A stretch of DNA of 37,419 bases from a virus: IMG/VR virus record IMGVR_UViG_3300005531_000020, positions 1-37,419 of that record; one strand, 5' to 3'. The notes beneath the pieces are model-generated. The model searched no databases and was not told where the DNA came from. It worked only from the letters and a program-made list of their open reading frames with translations. This document shows, piece after piece, positions 31,107-37,043 of the stretch (the stretch's first letter is position 1; every line of letters begins with the position of its first letter). The position numbers were made by a program, and so were the translations under genes.

Positions 31107-31158
31107 AAAAGCGCTCTGTCCCTTTGGGTGTGGGGCGGGGGGTGAAGGGACGGCGCTT
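31107..31158 (-). terminator. Terminator-like hairpin between the tRNA operon and late genes
   Basis: On the minus strand AAGCGC/GCGCTT (6 bp) plus GTCCCTT/AAGGGAC (7 bp) with a small internal bulge and 20-base loop, followed by TTTTG. The stem is strong but only four Ts follow. It would stop transcripts coming from the tRNA genes before terS. Confidence 0.5.
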
Positions 31159-31168
31159 AGGGTGATTT

Positions 31169-31192
31169 GCGGGGGCCTTTTGTGCTCCCCGC
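31169..31192 (-). other. GC-rich hairpin downstream of the tRNAs
   Basis: GCGGGG/CCCCGC, 6 bp with a 12-base loop, no T-run. It is part of the roughly 200-base structured stretch between the tRNA genes and terS. Confidence 0.35.
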
Positions 31193-31238
31193 GCGGGTCA
31201 CTGCCGGATCGCGTCCGGTTCCGTGCCCGCCTGCAGTT

Positions 31239-31313
31239 TGGTTGCAGAGGCCCGAATCGAACGGGCTACCTGCTGGTTATGAGCCAGCCGAGCTGCCAAT
31301 GCTCCACTCTGCT
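31239..31313 (-). tRNA. tRNA with CAT anticodon (Met, or Ile2), CCA encoded
   Basis: A full cloverleaf on the minus strand: acceptor AGCAGAG/CTCTGCA, D arm GAGC-ATTGGCA-GCTC, anticodon arm GCTGG-CTCATAA-CCAGC, 5-base variable loop, T arm GCCCG-TTCGATT-CGGGC, discriminator A and encoded CCA (31239-31241). Position 1:72 is an A:A mismatch and 11:24 is A:U, both initiator-like traits; the anticodon stem has two of the three G:C pairs typical of initiators. CAT can also be an Ile2 anticodon if lysidine-modified. Confidence 0.85.
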
Positions 31314-31318
31314 GAAAT

Positions 31319-31394
31319 TGGTCAGGGCGGCAGGCCTCGAACCTGCAACCCCCGGATTCCAAGTCCGGTACTCTGCCAACTGAGCTACGCCCTG
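31319..31394 (-). tRNA. tRNA-Pro (TGG), CCA encoded
   Basis: A cloverleaf on the minus strand: acceptor CAGGGCG/CGCCCTG with C1:G72 as in bacterial tRNA-Pro, D arm GCTC-AGTTGGCA-GAGT, anticodon arm CCGGA-CTTGGAA-TCCGG (anticodon TGG), T arm GCAGG-TTCGAGG-CCTGC, discriminator A, encoded CCA (31319-31321). It lies seven bases after the stop of the upstream ORF and five bases before the CAT tRNA, so the two are co-transcribed. Confidence 0.92.
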
Positions 31395-31401
31395 ATGCGC
31401 C

Positions 31402-31551
31402 CTATTGCGCTGGCGTCGGCTCGATGGGTGGCGGAAAAACGCGGTCAAATTCCTCTTGAATGCGCCTTTCAACCTCGGGCGAATTGCGTAGGTTGTCCCG
31501 CATCCACTTGCGGGCCGCCTTCATGTCCTCTTCTCGGATAAAGGCGTTCAT
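31402..31551 (-). CDS. Small helical protein before the tRNA genes
   Basis: From ATG 31551 a 49-aa charged helical peptide (FIREEDMKAARKWMRDNLRN; ERRIQEEFDRVFPPPIEPTP). The frame stays open upstream to a TTG at 31725 (107 aa; includes VDPRAPWQSAAPAIQSPGYS), so the true start may be earlier. Neither start has a clear ribosome site. If the short form is right, 31552-31733 holds no other gene I can see. Not recognised. Confidence 0.5.
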   Translation of the reverse strand: MNAFIREEDMKAARKWMRDNLRNSPEVERRIQEEFDRVFPPPIEPTPAQ

Positions 31552-31733
31552 CTTGAACTCTGAATTTTGGGCGTATTTTCCAGTCGGACGCGGCGGTATC
31601 GCAGCGTGCGAGTAGCCCGGACTTTGTATCGCCGGAGCGGCCGATTGCCAGGGTGCCCGCGGGTCAACCCCAAGAATGGCGAAGCGGCTGGCGACACAAG
31701 ATATTGATTTTCGGAACAGAAGCAAGGGGAATT

Positions 31734-31979
31734 TTATCCCTCGATCCGCACCTTAACCGGAGCTTCAATGAAGCCAAGCAGCCGAAGCGCCGTCGCGGAA
31801 ATGTTTTCCAGCCTAGCATAGGCGGGAACATCCGCCTCTTGCGCGATTTCCACTATATCATTCAATCCCTTAGTGACGCGCGCGATTACTTGCTCGTGGC
31901 GAATGTCGCGCGCCGTCTTAGCTCGCGTGAATTGCGATAGCTCAAGAAAAAGCCGATCAATCGTCTCTGTGTCAGTCAT
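31734..31979 (-). CDS. 81-aa protein of unknown function
   Basis: Starts MTDTETIDRLFLELSQFTRA, helical, with RLENISATALRLLGFIEAPV near the end. Its ATG overlaps the stop of the upstream interrupted ORF (ATGA) and GGA lies just ahead, supporting the start at 31979 rather than the longer open frame. No family was recognised. Confidence 0.6.
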   Translation of the reverse strand: MTDTETIDRLFLELSQFTRAKTARDIRHEQVIARVTKGLNDIVEIAQEADVPAYARLENISATALRLLGFIEAPVKVRIEG

Positions 31980-32239
31980 TCCTTGATTGCCCCATGCTCT
32001 TGCAGCGCAGCAATGACTTCGCTCGCGTAAGGATCGCAGCCGCAACACGGCCAATTGCATTCCTGCGGCGGATCTCTCTTTTCCCATGGCCGCGCCGCGC
32101 ACGTCCAATCGAGGTGGACGGCCTAAAGCGCCGCATCCGCCATGGTCAACCACGGCCAAGCCTCGGGATTAGCGAGGCCGGGCATGGCGTTCTGCAGGGC
32201 TTCCGCTATCGCCAATCGTCGCGCGATCATGCCCGTCAT
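31976..32239 (-). pseudogene. Small gene split by an in-frame TAG (38 + 48 residues)
   Basis: The ATG at 32239 overlaps the upstream HTH gene stop (ATGA). It gives a 38-aa peptide (MTGMIARRLAIAEALQNAMP ... TMADAAL) ending at TAG (32123-32125). The same frame then stays open for 48 codons with protein-like, Cys/Trp-rich sequence (HLDWTCAARPWEKRDPP; ECNWPCCGCDPYASEV) and stops exactly at the next gene's ATGA. The second part has no ATG, GTG or TTG. Three readings: a recent nonsense mutation, stop readthrough, or a base error. Confidence 0.6.
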
Positions 32240-32445
32240 TTCTTGGCCCTTTTGTATGTAACGATGACCTTCTTTTCGCGCCGCAAACCAAATGCCTCGC
32301 AAATTGCCGGGCCGGGCTCTCGCCGCCCAAGGGTCACGTCGCTGACGTAGGCGGCCGATAGGTCATGCCGGCGCGCCCATTCGCGGACGCTGCCGGCTTC
32401 CTCACACGCCGCTTTGAGCATAGCCCTTACCTCGTCGGCGGTCAC
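32236..32445 (-). CDS. Small helix-turn-helix regulator (Xre-like)
   Basis: A 69-aa protein with one HTH: KAACEEAGSVREWARRHDLS followed by AAYVSDVTLGRREPGPAIC, the Xre/Cro-type layout with a recognition helix around AAYVSDVTLGR. Basic C-terminal end (REKKVIVTYKRAKK). GTG start overlapping the previous stop (GTGA). It could bind the paired inverted repeats at 32987-33016 that overlap this operon's promoter. Confidence 0.7.
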   Translation of the reverse strand: MTADEVRAMLKAACEEAGSVREWARRHDLSAAYVSDVTLGRREPGPAICEAFGLRREKKVIVTYKRAKK

Positions 32446-32759
32446 ACTGCGGCTCCGTCGAGGGCCGCGCGGGCTTGATCGCGGAACTCGCTGAGCGTCG
32501 CACGGAACAACCTAAGATCGGAACTAACCAGTAGCCGATCATCAAACGCGGCTACGTTGCGCGCCAAATCAACCAATTCCGCATCCTTCTCATTCACTCG
32601 CAGAAGCGACTCGCAAACCGTCCGCGCGGCCTCGATAGTGCGCGATCGGTGCCGGTAATCATTGGCACTCATGTCCTGTGCGTGGTGGTGCAGCATATTG
32701 TCCGCAGTGGCGGACACGTTGTCGAGCATTTCGAGCAGTTCGTCATAGGTTGGCTTCAT
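32442..32759 (-). CDS. Small helical protein, unknown
   Basis: 105 aa from ATG 32759, which has GGAG six bases upstream (an ATG two codons earlier touches the ribosome site). Helical and charged: KPTYDELLEMLDNVSATADN, a His-rich spot (LHHHAQDMSA), then RLLVSSDLRLFRATLSEFRD. Its stop overlaps the HTH gene's GTG. Not recognised. Confidence 0.6.
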   Translation of the reverse strand: MKPTYDELLEMLDNVSATADNMLHHHAQDMSANDYRHRSRTIEAARTVCESLLRVNEKDAELVDLARNVAAFDDRLLVSSDLRLFRATLSEFRDQARAALDGAAV

Positions 32760-32771
32760 GGACATCTCCCT

Positions 32772-32948
32772 TCACGCTTGGTATTGGCGGATCATCGCGC
32801 CGAGATTGTCGGCATGCGCTTCAAGAAAAGCGAGATAATCGGCCTTCTGGAACTTCGGGAGATAGGACCGCTCTTTGGCGATCAGGGCGTCGGTCTCGGC
32901 GAGAGCCTGAACCGTGCGGCGGAATTGATCTTGATTGGTGATCTGCAT
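32772..32948 (-). CDS. 58-aa small protein, first gene after the internal promoter
   Basis: Starts MQITNQDQFRRTVQALAETD with AGGAG six bases upstream; an ATG two codons earlier (32954) lies on the ribosome site. It is all helix, with LPKFQKADYLAFLEAHADNL. The pattern is like the N-terminal helices of HigA-type antitoxins, but no HTH follows. It is expressed from the promoter at 32973-33001. Confidence 0.6.
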   Translation of the reverse strand: MQITNQDQFRRTVQALAETDALIAKERSYLPKFQKADYLAFLEAHADNLGAMIRQYQA

Positions 32949-32972
32949 GGCCATCTCCTATCTGATGACCGC

Positions 32973-33001
32973 AATGTAAGCATGTTTTGCGTACAGCGCA
33001 A
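32973..33001 (-). promoter_or_regulatory. Candidate minus-strand promoter for the small-gene/tRNA operon
   Basis: On the minus strand TTGCGC (33001-32996), a 17-base spacer and TACATT (32978-32973). This short intergenic stretch is less GC-rich than its surroundings and precedes a strong AGGAG ribosome site. Both boxes match the consensus at about four of six positions. Confidence 0.5.
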
Positions 33002-33016
33002 GTAACGAATTGTTAC
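32987..33016. promoter_or_regulatory. Two abutting 15-bp inverted repeats (operator pair)
   Basis: TTGCG-TACAG-CGCAA (32987-33001) is followed without a gap by GTAAC-GAATT-GTTAC (33002-33016). Each has perfect 5-bp arms. The first covers the -35 box of the candidate promoter. This is a typical repressor or activator arrangement, perhaps for the HTH protein at 32236-32445. Confidence 0.6.
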
Positions 33017-33018
33017 AG

Positions 33019-33123
33019 TCACCACGGCAACGGCGGCTTGGCGTTTCTGGCGAGGGCTGCGCATATGCTAAAACCAATGACCATGCCCAGAATGATGGCC
33101 ATAAGCGCGATGAGCCAAATCAC
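33019..33123 (-). CDS. 34-aa membrane microprotein
   Basis: GTG start overlapping the previous stop as GTGA. One hydrophobic span (IWLIALMAIILGMVIGFSIC) and a short basic/Pro tail (ALARNAKPPLPW). It ends three bases before the inverted-repeat pair. It could be an exclusion or membrane-signalling peptide; not recognised. Confidence 0.55.
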   Translation of the reverse strand: MIWLIALMAIILGMVIGFSICAALARNAKPPLPW

Positions 33124-33314
33124 GGTTGATCTCCCATTGCGTCACGAAATGCCTGAAAAGCGCGGGCGATGTCGGAACGGCGCCGCGGATTGCGTGTCGG
33201 CGTCCGCATGACATTCGCTTGCGCAAGGTCAAAGACCTCTTGCAATGCCCAACGCGGAACCGGGATCAGCTTTTGCTGGTCTTCGCGGTCGGCCAGTTCA
33301 TAAATGTCGGTCAT
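33120..33314 (-). CDS. 64-aa small protein, unknown
   Basis: Starts MTDIYELADREDQQKLIPVP and continues with helices (WALQEVFDLAQANVM) and a basic part (RNPRRRSDIARAFQAFRDAM). Coupled on both sides: ATGA with the NusG-like gene and GTGA with the membrane microprotein. Not recognised. Confidence 0.6.
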   Translation of the reverse strand: MTDIYELADREDQQKLIPVPRWALQEVFDLAQANVMRTPTRNPRRRSDIARAFQAFRDAMGDQP

Positions 33315-33898
33315 ATTTTCCGCACCTGATGCGCGTCCAGCTCAATCGTGCCCAATTCCGCGAGTATGAGCTGAACACGCTTTTTCTTGCTGGCCGATTT
33401 GACGCGGGCGATTAGGCCGGAGAACCGATCGTCAAGGATCTCCACCCGATCCCCGGCCTTGAACCCCTCCCCGCCGAATAGGCCGGCTTCCTCAGCACGC
33501 CTGAGGGCCTGGATAAGCCCGTCCGGCACCCGCTGCGGAACATCCATCGCGCCTAGAAGCGAATGGACGCCCTCCGTATTCAGGATGGCGGACCGATCCC
33601 GCGCCCGGCAGGGTTCAAACCGCACGAACACATAGGGCCCCAGTACCGGATGCTCCCGCCGCAAGTGCTTCCCCCGCTTGTATTCCTTTTTGACCTCGAT
33701 CGGAACGTAGGTCTCGAAACTGGCCTCGTTGATTCGACGCTCTACCGGGAAGAAGAAATTACCCTCCCGGTCTTTTGACCGCTGCATTTCCAAGGGCGAC
33801 ACGAATGCCACAAACCAAGCGAGCCCCCTCGGGAAGCTCGCCGGCACGATCGGGGTGATCAGTTTGGTCATCTCGGTGGAGGTGAGTGGGGCGAGCAT
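33311..33898 (-). CDS. NusG-family transcription elongation/antitermination protein
   Basis: A 195-aa protein. The NGN-type N-terminal domain (GLAWFVAFVSPLEMQRSKDR; SFETYVPIEVKKEYKRGKHL; HPVLGPYVFVRFEP) is followed by a KOW domain (FKAGDRVEILDDRFSGLIAR and VQLILAELGTIELD). ATG at 33898 has GGAG five bases upstream. NusG paralogues bind RNA polymerase; phage and RfaH-like versions let it read through terminators. It could carry transcription past the terminator at 31107-31158 into the late genes. Confidence 0.82.
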   Translation of the reverse strand: MLAPLTSTEMTKLITPIVPASFPRGLAWFVAFVSPLEMQRSKDREGNFFFPVERRINEASFETYVPIEVKKEYKRGKHLRREHPVLGPYVFVRFEPCRARDRSAILNTEGVHSLLGAMDVPQRVPDGLIQALRRAEEAGLFGGEGFKAGDRVEILDDRFSGLIARVKSASKKKRVQLILAELGTIELDAHQVRKI

Positions 33899-33911
33899 GG
33901 GGGCTCCATGA

Positions 33912-34214
33912 TCAAATTTCAGCTTGTGAGGCCAGCCGCAGCCGAGGCTTGGGGGGATCAAGAATGCTCTTGTCGATGGTCAGCCATTCCGGCCATTGGC
34001 AAGGCGCTGTCCACCTCGCATTCGGCTCTTTGCGCATGCGATGAAAGGTTTGCGGCGTCCAGCCCAGATCGCGAAAGTACGCTTCCCAAGCTTTGTGCTC
34101 CTCGCTGTTGGGCCTCACCTCGAACCAGCCCTCGTTCAGTTTCCCGAAGTCGTAGGCCGCCCGCATCCACGGGTGCGCCTTGCTCCAGTCGAATTCCTGC
34201 TGCTTGCTGCTCAT
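33912..34214 (-). CDS. 100-aa Trp-rich protein, unknown
   Basis: Starts MSSKQQEFDWSKAHPWMRAA and has seven tryptophans (EAYFRDLGWTPQTFHRMRKE; QWPEWLTIDKSILDPPKP). The sequence is clearly protein-like. It overlaps the end of the upstream replication-type ORF by 257 bases in another frame. No family was recognised. Confidence 0.65.
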   Translation of the reverse strand: MSSKQQEFDWSKAHPWMRAAYDFGKLNEGWFEVRPNSEEHKAWEAYFRDLGWTPQTFHRMRKEPNARWTAPCQWPEWLTIDKSILDPPKPRLRLASQAEI

Positions 34215-35004
34215 TGGCTAAAATCTTTCGATATTTTTCGCGAAGTTCGTCCGATCCCGGCTTGCCGGGTGGTGGTCCCTTGGGGGGCGCCTGCACGGGA
34301 TAGTCTTTCCACCGCTGTTGGGAGAGCCACGTCGCGGCCTGCGCCACGAATTCGGTTCCAATCTTGGCGTTCTCCCGCTCGGCGACGCACCAGCGTTCCG
34401 CACCAGCGATGATCGCCGCAGCAGTTTCTCGGTCGATGTCGTATTTCCGACCCGTCGCGACAGCCGTCAGGAAGCGCTTCAGCGCCAGCGTCTTTGGGTT
34501 GGCACCCTTCCGATCCGGCTTCTTCCTCCAAAATTCATCGAAAAGCTGTTCGCATTCGGTGCGCGTCGCGTTGGCGACCGCACGAGAGTCGGTACTAGGT
34601 ACTAGGTCCTTGGTACTAGGTACTAGGTCCGTCGCCGAAGGCTCGCGAGCATTCGCGAGCGATCGCGATCCCTCGACGAATGGGGGGATTTTAGACTTCG
34701 ATGGCCTGTCAATCTTCTGGTGTTTCAACCAATTAACGATTTCGAGGTATGTTGATCCTTCGACCTCGTAAATCCGGATGCACTCTTTGACCTCAAGCTC
34801 CTCAAGCCAGTCGTCGATAAGGTCGCGCGCATCATCATCGTATGGGTATAGAAGGCTCGCGAGCATTCGCGAGGCCGCGCGAGCCCTCCCGTCATCGTCC
34901 GCGATGGTCCAAAGCTGGATGAAAAGCAATCGCGCGTCACGCGACAGTTTGCCGACGGTTTCGGATTGGGGAAATTCCGGCTTGATGGTCCGAATTCGGC
35001 TCAT
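33958..35004 (-). CDS. Phage replication-initiator-like protein with suspicious 3' extension
   Basis: Up to 348 aa. The N-terminal winged-helix-type domain (MSRIRTIKPEFPQSETVGKL; ARLLFIQLWTIADDDGRARA; VEGSTYLEIVNWLKHQKIDR) is typical of phage replication proteins in the O/DnaD-like group. The middle has the DnaD-like part CEQLFDEFWRKKPDRKGANP. The last about 85 residues overlap the clearly real 100-aa gene out of frame and look like shadow sequence, so the true end may be near 34214 and the original stop lost. ATG overlaps the HNH stop (ATGA). Confidence 0.72.
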   Translation of the reverse strand: MSRIRTIKPEFPQSETVGKLSRDARLLFIQLWTIADDDGRARAASRMLASLLYPYDDDARDLIDDWLEELEVKECIRIYEVEGSTYLEIVNWLKHQKIDRPSKSKIPPFVEGSRSLANAREPSATDLVPSTKDLVPSTDSRAVANATRTECEQLFDEFWRKKPDRKGANPKTLALKRFLTAVATGRKYDIDRETAAAIIAGAERWCVAERENAKIGTEFVAQAATWLSQQRWKDYPVQAPPKGPPPGKPGSDELREKYRKILANEQQAAGIRLEQGAPVDAGGLRLRETERGLVRGEAQQRGAQSLGSVLSRSGLDAANLSSHAQRAECEVDSALPMAGMADHRQEHS

Positions 35005-35540
35005 TCGGAGTCCTTCAGCTTTTTCCAGCAGACGCCGCAAAAATATTTGAACATCCGCAAGTCCGAATAATAGATTTTGGCTCGCGCGATCTCCGCGGCG
35101 TCTATGACCTCATGAAGAGGCAGTCTCTTGTTGAAGGTCTTGATTGATTGGAGATAGTCGCGACGGGTGCCTTTTTCCGAACAGCCGGGGAAAAGCACCT
35201 CCGCCACCACCCACATATCGGTTTCAATGCGGTCGACTTGTTCCTGCACGATCTCGCGGTAGCCGGCGAGCTGGGCCTCTCGCTCCTGAATCTCGGCCGC
35301 CTTCTCGGCCAACGATTTCGGCACGACGGAAAGCGAGATTCCGGCTTTCCCGCGATTGCAGTTGAAACAAGCGGTTACGAGGTTCCCCTCGCCGTTCTCG
35401 CCGCCCTCGCAAACAGGCGTGATATGGTCCACCTCAAGCAGCACGTTGGGCGGTGTGGCCCCACAATATTGACAGGTAAAGCCATCGCGCTTGAATACCT
35501 CAAAGCGCGCTTTCTTCGAAATTGGCTTCCGACCGGTCAT
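35001..35540 (-). CDS. HNH endonuclease
   Basis: A 179-aa protein. Classic HNH core: CQYC (Cys23, Cys26), VDHITPVCEGG (His39) and NLVTACFNCNRGKAG (Asn53, Cys58, Cys61, Asn62) with structural zinc. A helical C-terminal region follows (EIQEREAQLAGYREIVQEQV), with an extra Cys pair near the end (FCGVCW). It is coupled by ATGA on both sides between the CtrA-like regulator and the replication protein. Probably a DNA nuclease for replication, recombination or host DNA. Confidence 0.85.
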   Translation of the reverse strand: MTGRKPISKKARFEVFKRDGFTCQYCGATPPNVLLEVDHITPVCEGGENGEGNLVTACFNCNRGKAGISLSVVPKSLAEKAAEIQEREAQLAGYREIVQEQVDRIETDMWVVAEVLFPGCSEKGTRRDYLQSIKTFNKRLPLHEVIDAAEIARAKIYYSDLRMFKYFCGVCWKKLKDSE

Positions 35541-35881
35541 GCGGCATTCTCCAGCATGGCCTTTAGCCGCTTGCGGTCGGCCTCGGGAATGCGATATCCG
35601 ACGTTGTGGATATTCTCGATATTGGCTCCAAACATCTTGAGACGCTTGCGAATCTTCGACACATGCACGTCGATGATCTTGTCGCAAACGTTACTCTCGC
35701 CGCCCCACACTGCGGTGAAAATGAAATCCCGCGTCGCAATTTCGCGGTTGAGCAGGATACCCAATATCTGGGCTCTTCTCTTGCTGAACCCGAGCGGGCG
35801 ATGATCCTCGAATGCGAGGCGCATGCCGATGAGCGCTTCAAGCTCCTCCACTCGATCCCTGAGATTCTGCAGCTCGCTCAT
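35537..35881 (-). CDS. CtrA/OmpR-type winged-helix DNA-binding protein without receiver domain
   Basis: A 114-aa protein. A short coiled coil (residues 1-20, SELQNLRDRVEELEALIGM) replaces the receiver domain; residues about 30-98 are an OmpR/PhoB-class winged helix. The recognition helix KIIDVHVSKIRKRL closely resembles CtrA's (KIIDVFICKLRKKL, from memory), and the wing ends HNVGYRI. Without a receiver it should bind DNA independently of phosphorylation. The ATG overlaps the GcrA-like gene's stop. Confidence 0.8.
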   Translation of the reverse strand: MSELQNLRDRVEELEALIGMRLAFEDHRPLGFSKRRAQILGILLNREIATRDFIFTAVWGGESNVCDKIIDVHVSKIRKRLKMFGANIENIHNVGYRIPEADRKRLKAMLENAA

Positions 35882-36360
35882 GCGGGGCGGCGCTCCGCGC
35901 GCATCTGGTAGGGTGTCCAGCAAAGTCGGGTATGCCTGAGGCAGTATGGACTACCCGCTTCCTCGAGCTTCTGTGCCCCACAAAACCGGAAGCTATTAAG
36001 ATCGGACGGCTCCCCAATCGGGTAGCGGCATTGGTGCGGTTGTACGTCCATGAATGAAACGGCGCAGTCCGATTGATCCGCTGGCTGCTCGTTTGATTCG
36101 CAAGCGAACATGCGGCGCCGCGCATTCTTCAATCTTTGCGAACGCTGCACGCCGACCGCTCCTCCAGACGCTCGACGTGGCCGAGGAACCTTGTTTCCCT
36201 TCGGGACGGTGCCGGATAGCCCCAGGCGATTGAGCTTACCCATGACCGCGTTGCGGGTGATGCCAAGCTCGGCACCGATCTGCGAGGATGAATAGCCGGC
36301 CGCCCACATGCGCGAGGCCGTCGCGATCTTCGCCTCGTCCCATCCGCATCCAGGATTCAT
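35878..36360 (-). CDS. GcrA-like cell-cycle regulator
   Basis: A 160-aa protein. The N-terminal HTH (residues about 6-50: WDEAKIATASRMWAAGYSSS; IGAELGITRNAVMGKLNRLG) is the GcrA signature. A basic linker follows, then a C-terminal Cys-containing motif (HQCRYPIGEP; FCGAQKLEEAGSPYCLRH) as in GcrA proteins. GcrA binds sigma-70 holoenzyme and activates promoters with CcrM-methylated GANTC. ATG 36360 has GAGGG seven bases upstream. Confidence 0.88.
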   Translation of the reverse strand: MNPGCGWDEAKIATASRMWAAGYSSSQIGAELGITRNAVMGKLNRLGLSGTVPKGNKVPRPRRASGGAVGVQRSQRLKNARRRMFACESNEQPADQSDCAVSFMDVQPHQCRYPIGEPSDLNSFRFCGAQKLEEAGSPYCLRHTRLCWTPYQMRAERRPA

Positions 36361-36409
36361 GCTGCGGCCCTCGTCCAACGTTAGATGTGATCTTGCGGGC
36401 GCCGCATTA

Positions 36410-36904
36410 TCAGCACCCGCAGGCCTGCATGAGGCTCGTCATCTCAGCCGCGAATCCTGGGCTGCCATTCATGCGCGTAACTATGCAGCGCACTCCGTAG
36501 GCAACGGTTGTGTGATCGCGATTTCCGATAAAATGGCCGGTCTGGGTGTGGGAATATCCGAAACCGCGAACGCAAATGTACATAACGATCTGGCGCGGCC
36601 GGACGAGGTGGCGCGCAGTGCTCTCGCCGATAATCTCCCGCCAGCTTAGCCCAAAATGTTTGGAGACAATTTCGCAGACGCGCCGGCCGCTCGGCCGCCA
36701 AGCGATCGAAATGTCATTCGCCCAGGCACCTAGGAGCTGCGCATATGCGTCCTCGCCGATCAGAGATGCCGGGATTGGCGTGATTGTGGGCGCCCCAGGC
36801 GCCACTACGAGCCGTCGATTTTGGGCGGCGCGTTCGATCCGTTCCCGCGCAGCCCGATAATTCTCCCGCAGTTCAGCACCAGTCATCGGCGTATGAACAA
36901 GCAC
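36410..36904 (-). CDS. DnaA domain IV-like DNA-binding protein (no AAA+ domain)
   Basis: A 164-aa protein. Residues about 75-145 match DnaA domain IV, the DnaA-box-binding module: VCEIVSKHFGLSWREIIGES, VRPRQIVMYICVRGFGYS and the signature GNRDHTTV (127-134). The N-terminal part is a charged helix with no ATPase motifs, so it cannot act as a full initiator. It may occupy DnaA boxes in host or phage DNA. The start is GTG at 36904 behind GAGGGGAGGGG; ATG at 36886 is the alternative. Confidence 0.82.
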   Translation of the reverse strand: MLVHTPMTGAELRENYRAARERIERAAQNRRLVVAPGAPTITPIPASLIGEDAYAQLLGAWANDISIAWRPSGRRVCEIVSKHFGLSWREIIGESTARHLVRPRQIVMYICVRGFGYSHTQTGHFIGNRDHTTVAYGVRCIVTRMNGSPGFAAEMTSLMQACGC

Positions 36905-36923
36905 TATCCCCTCCCCTCTTGCG

Positions 36924-37043
36924 TTATTCTGTCGCGGAACGAGAAACGAGTTCCCGCATTTGGAATTGCGGGAGGGTGTAAGCCTTTGTTCCCTCGTCAC
37001 AAAAGCGACTTGCTATGTTGTCGGTTTGTTCGACCATCATCAT
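36924..37043 (-). CDS. 39-aa microprotein, early operon
   Basis: Opens with three consecutive ATG codons overlapping the upstream stop (TGATG). The peptide (MMMVEQTDNIASRFCDEGTK, then LPQFQMRELVSRSATE) has balanced, protein-like composition and fills the gap before the DnaA-like gene. Not recognised; it could be a small regulator. Confidence 0.5.
   Translation of the reverse strand: MMMVEQTDNIASRFCDEGTKAYTLPQFQMRELVSRSATE

Noticed and set aside
31266-31472. 68-aa minus-strand ORF
   Set aside because: Runs through the tRNA genes; no ribosome site.
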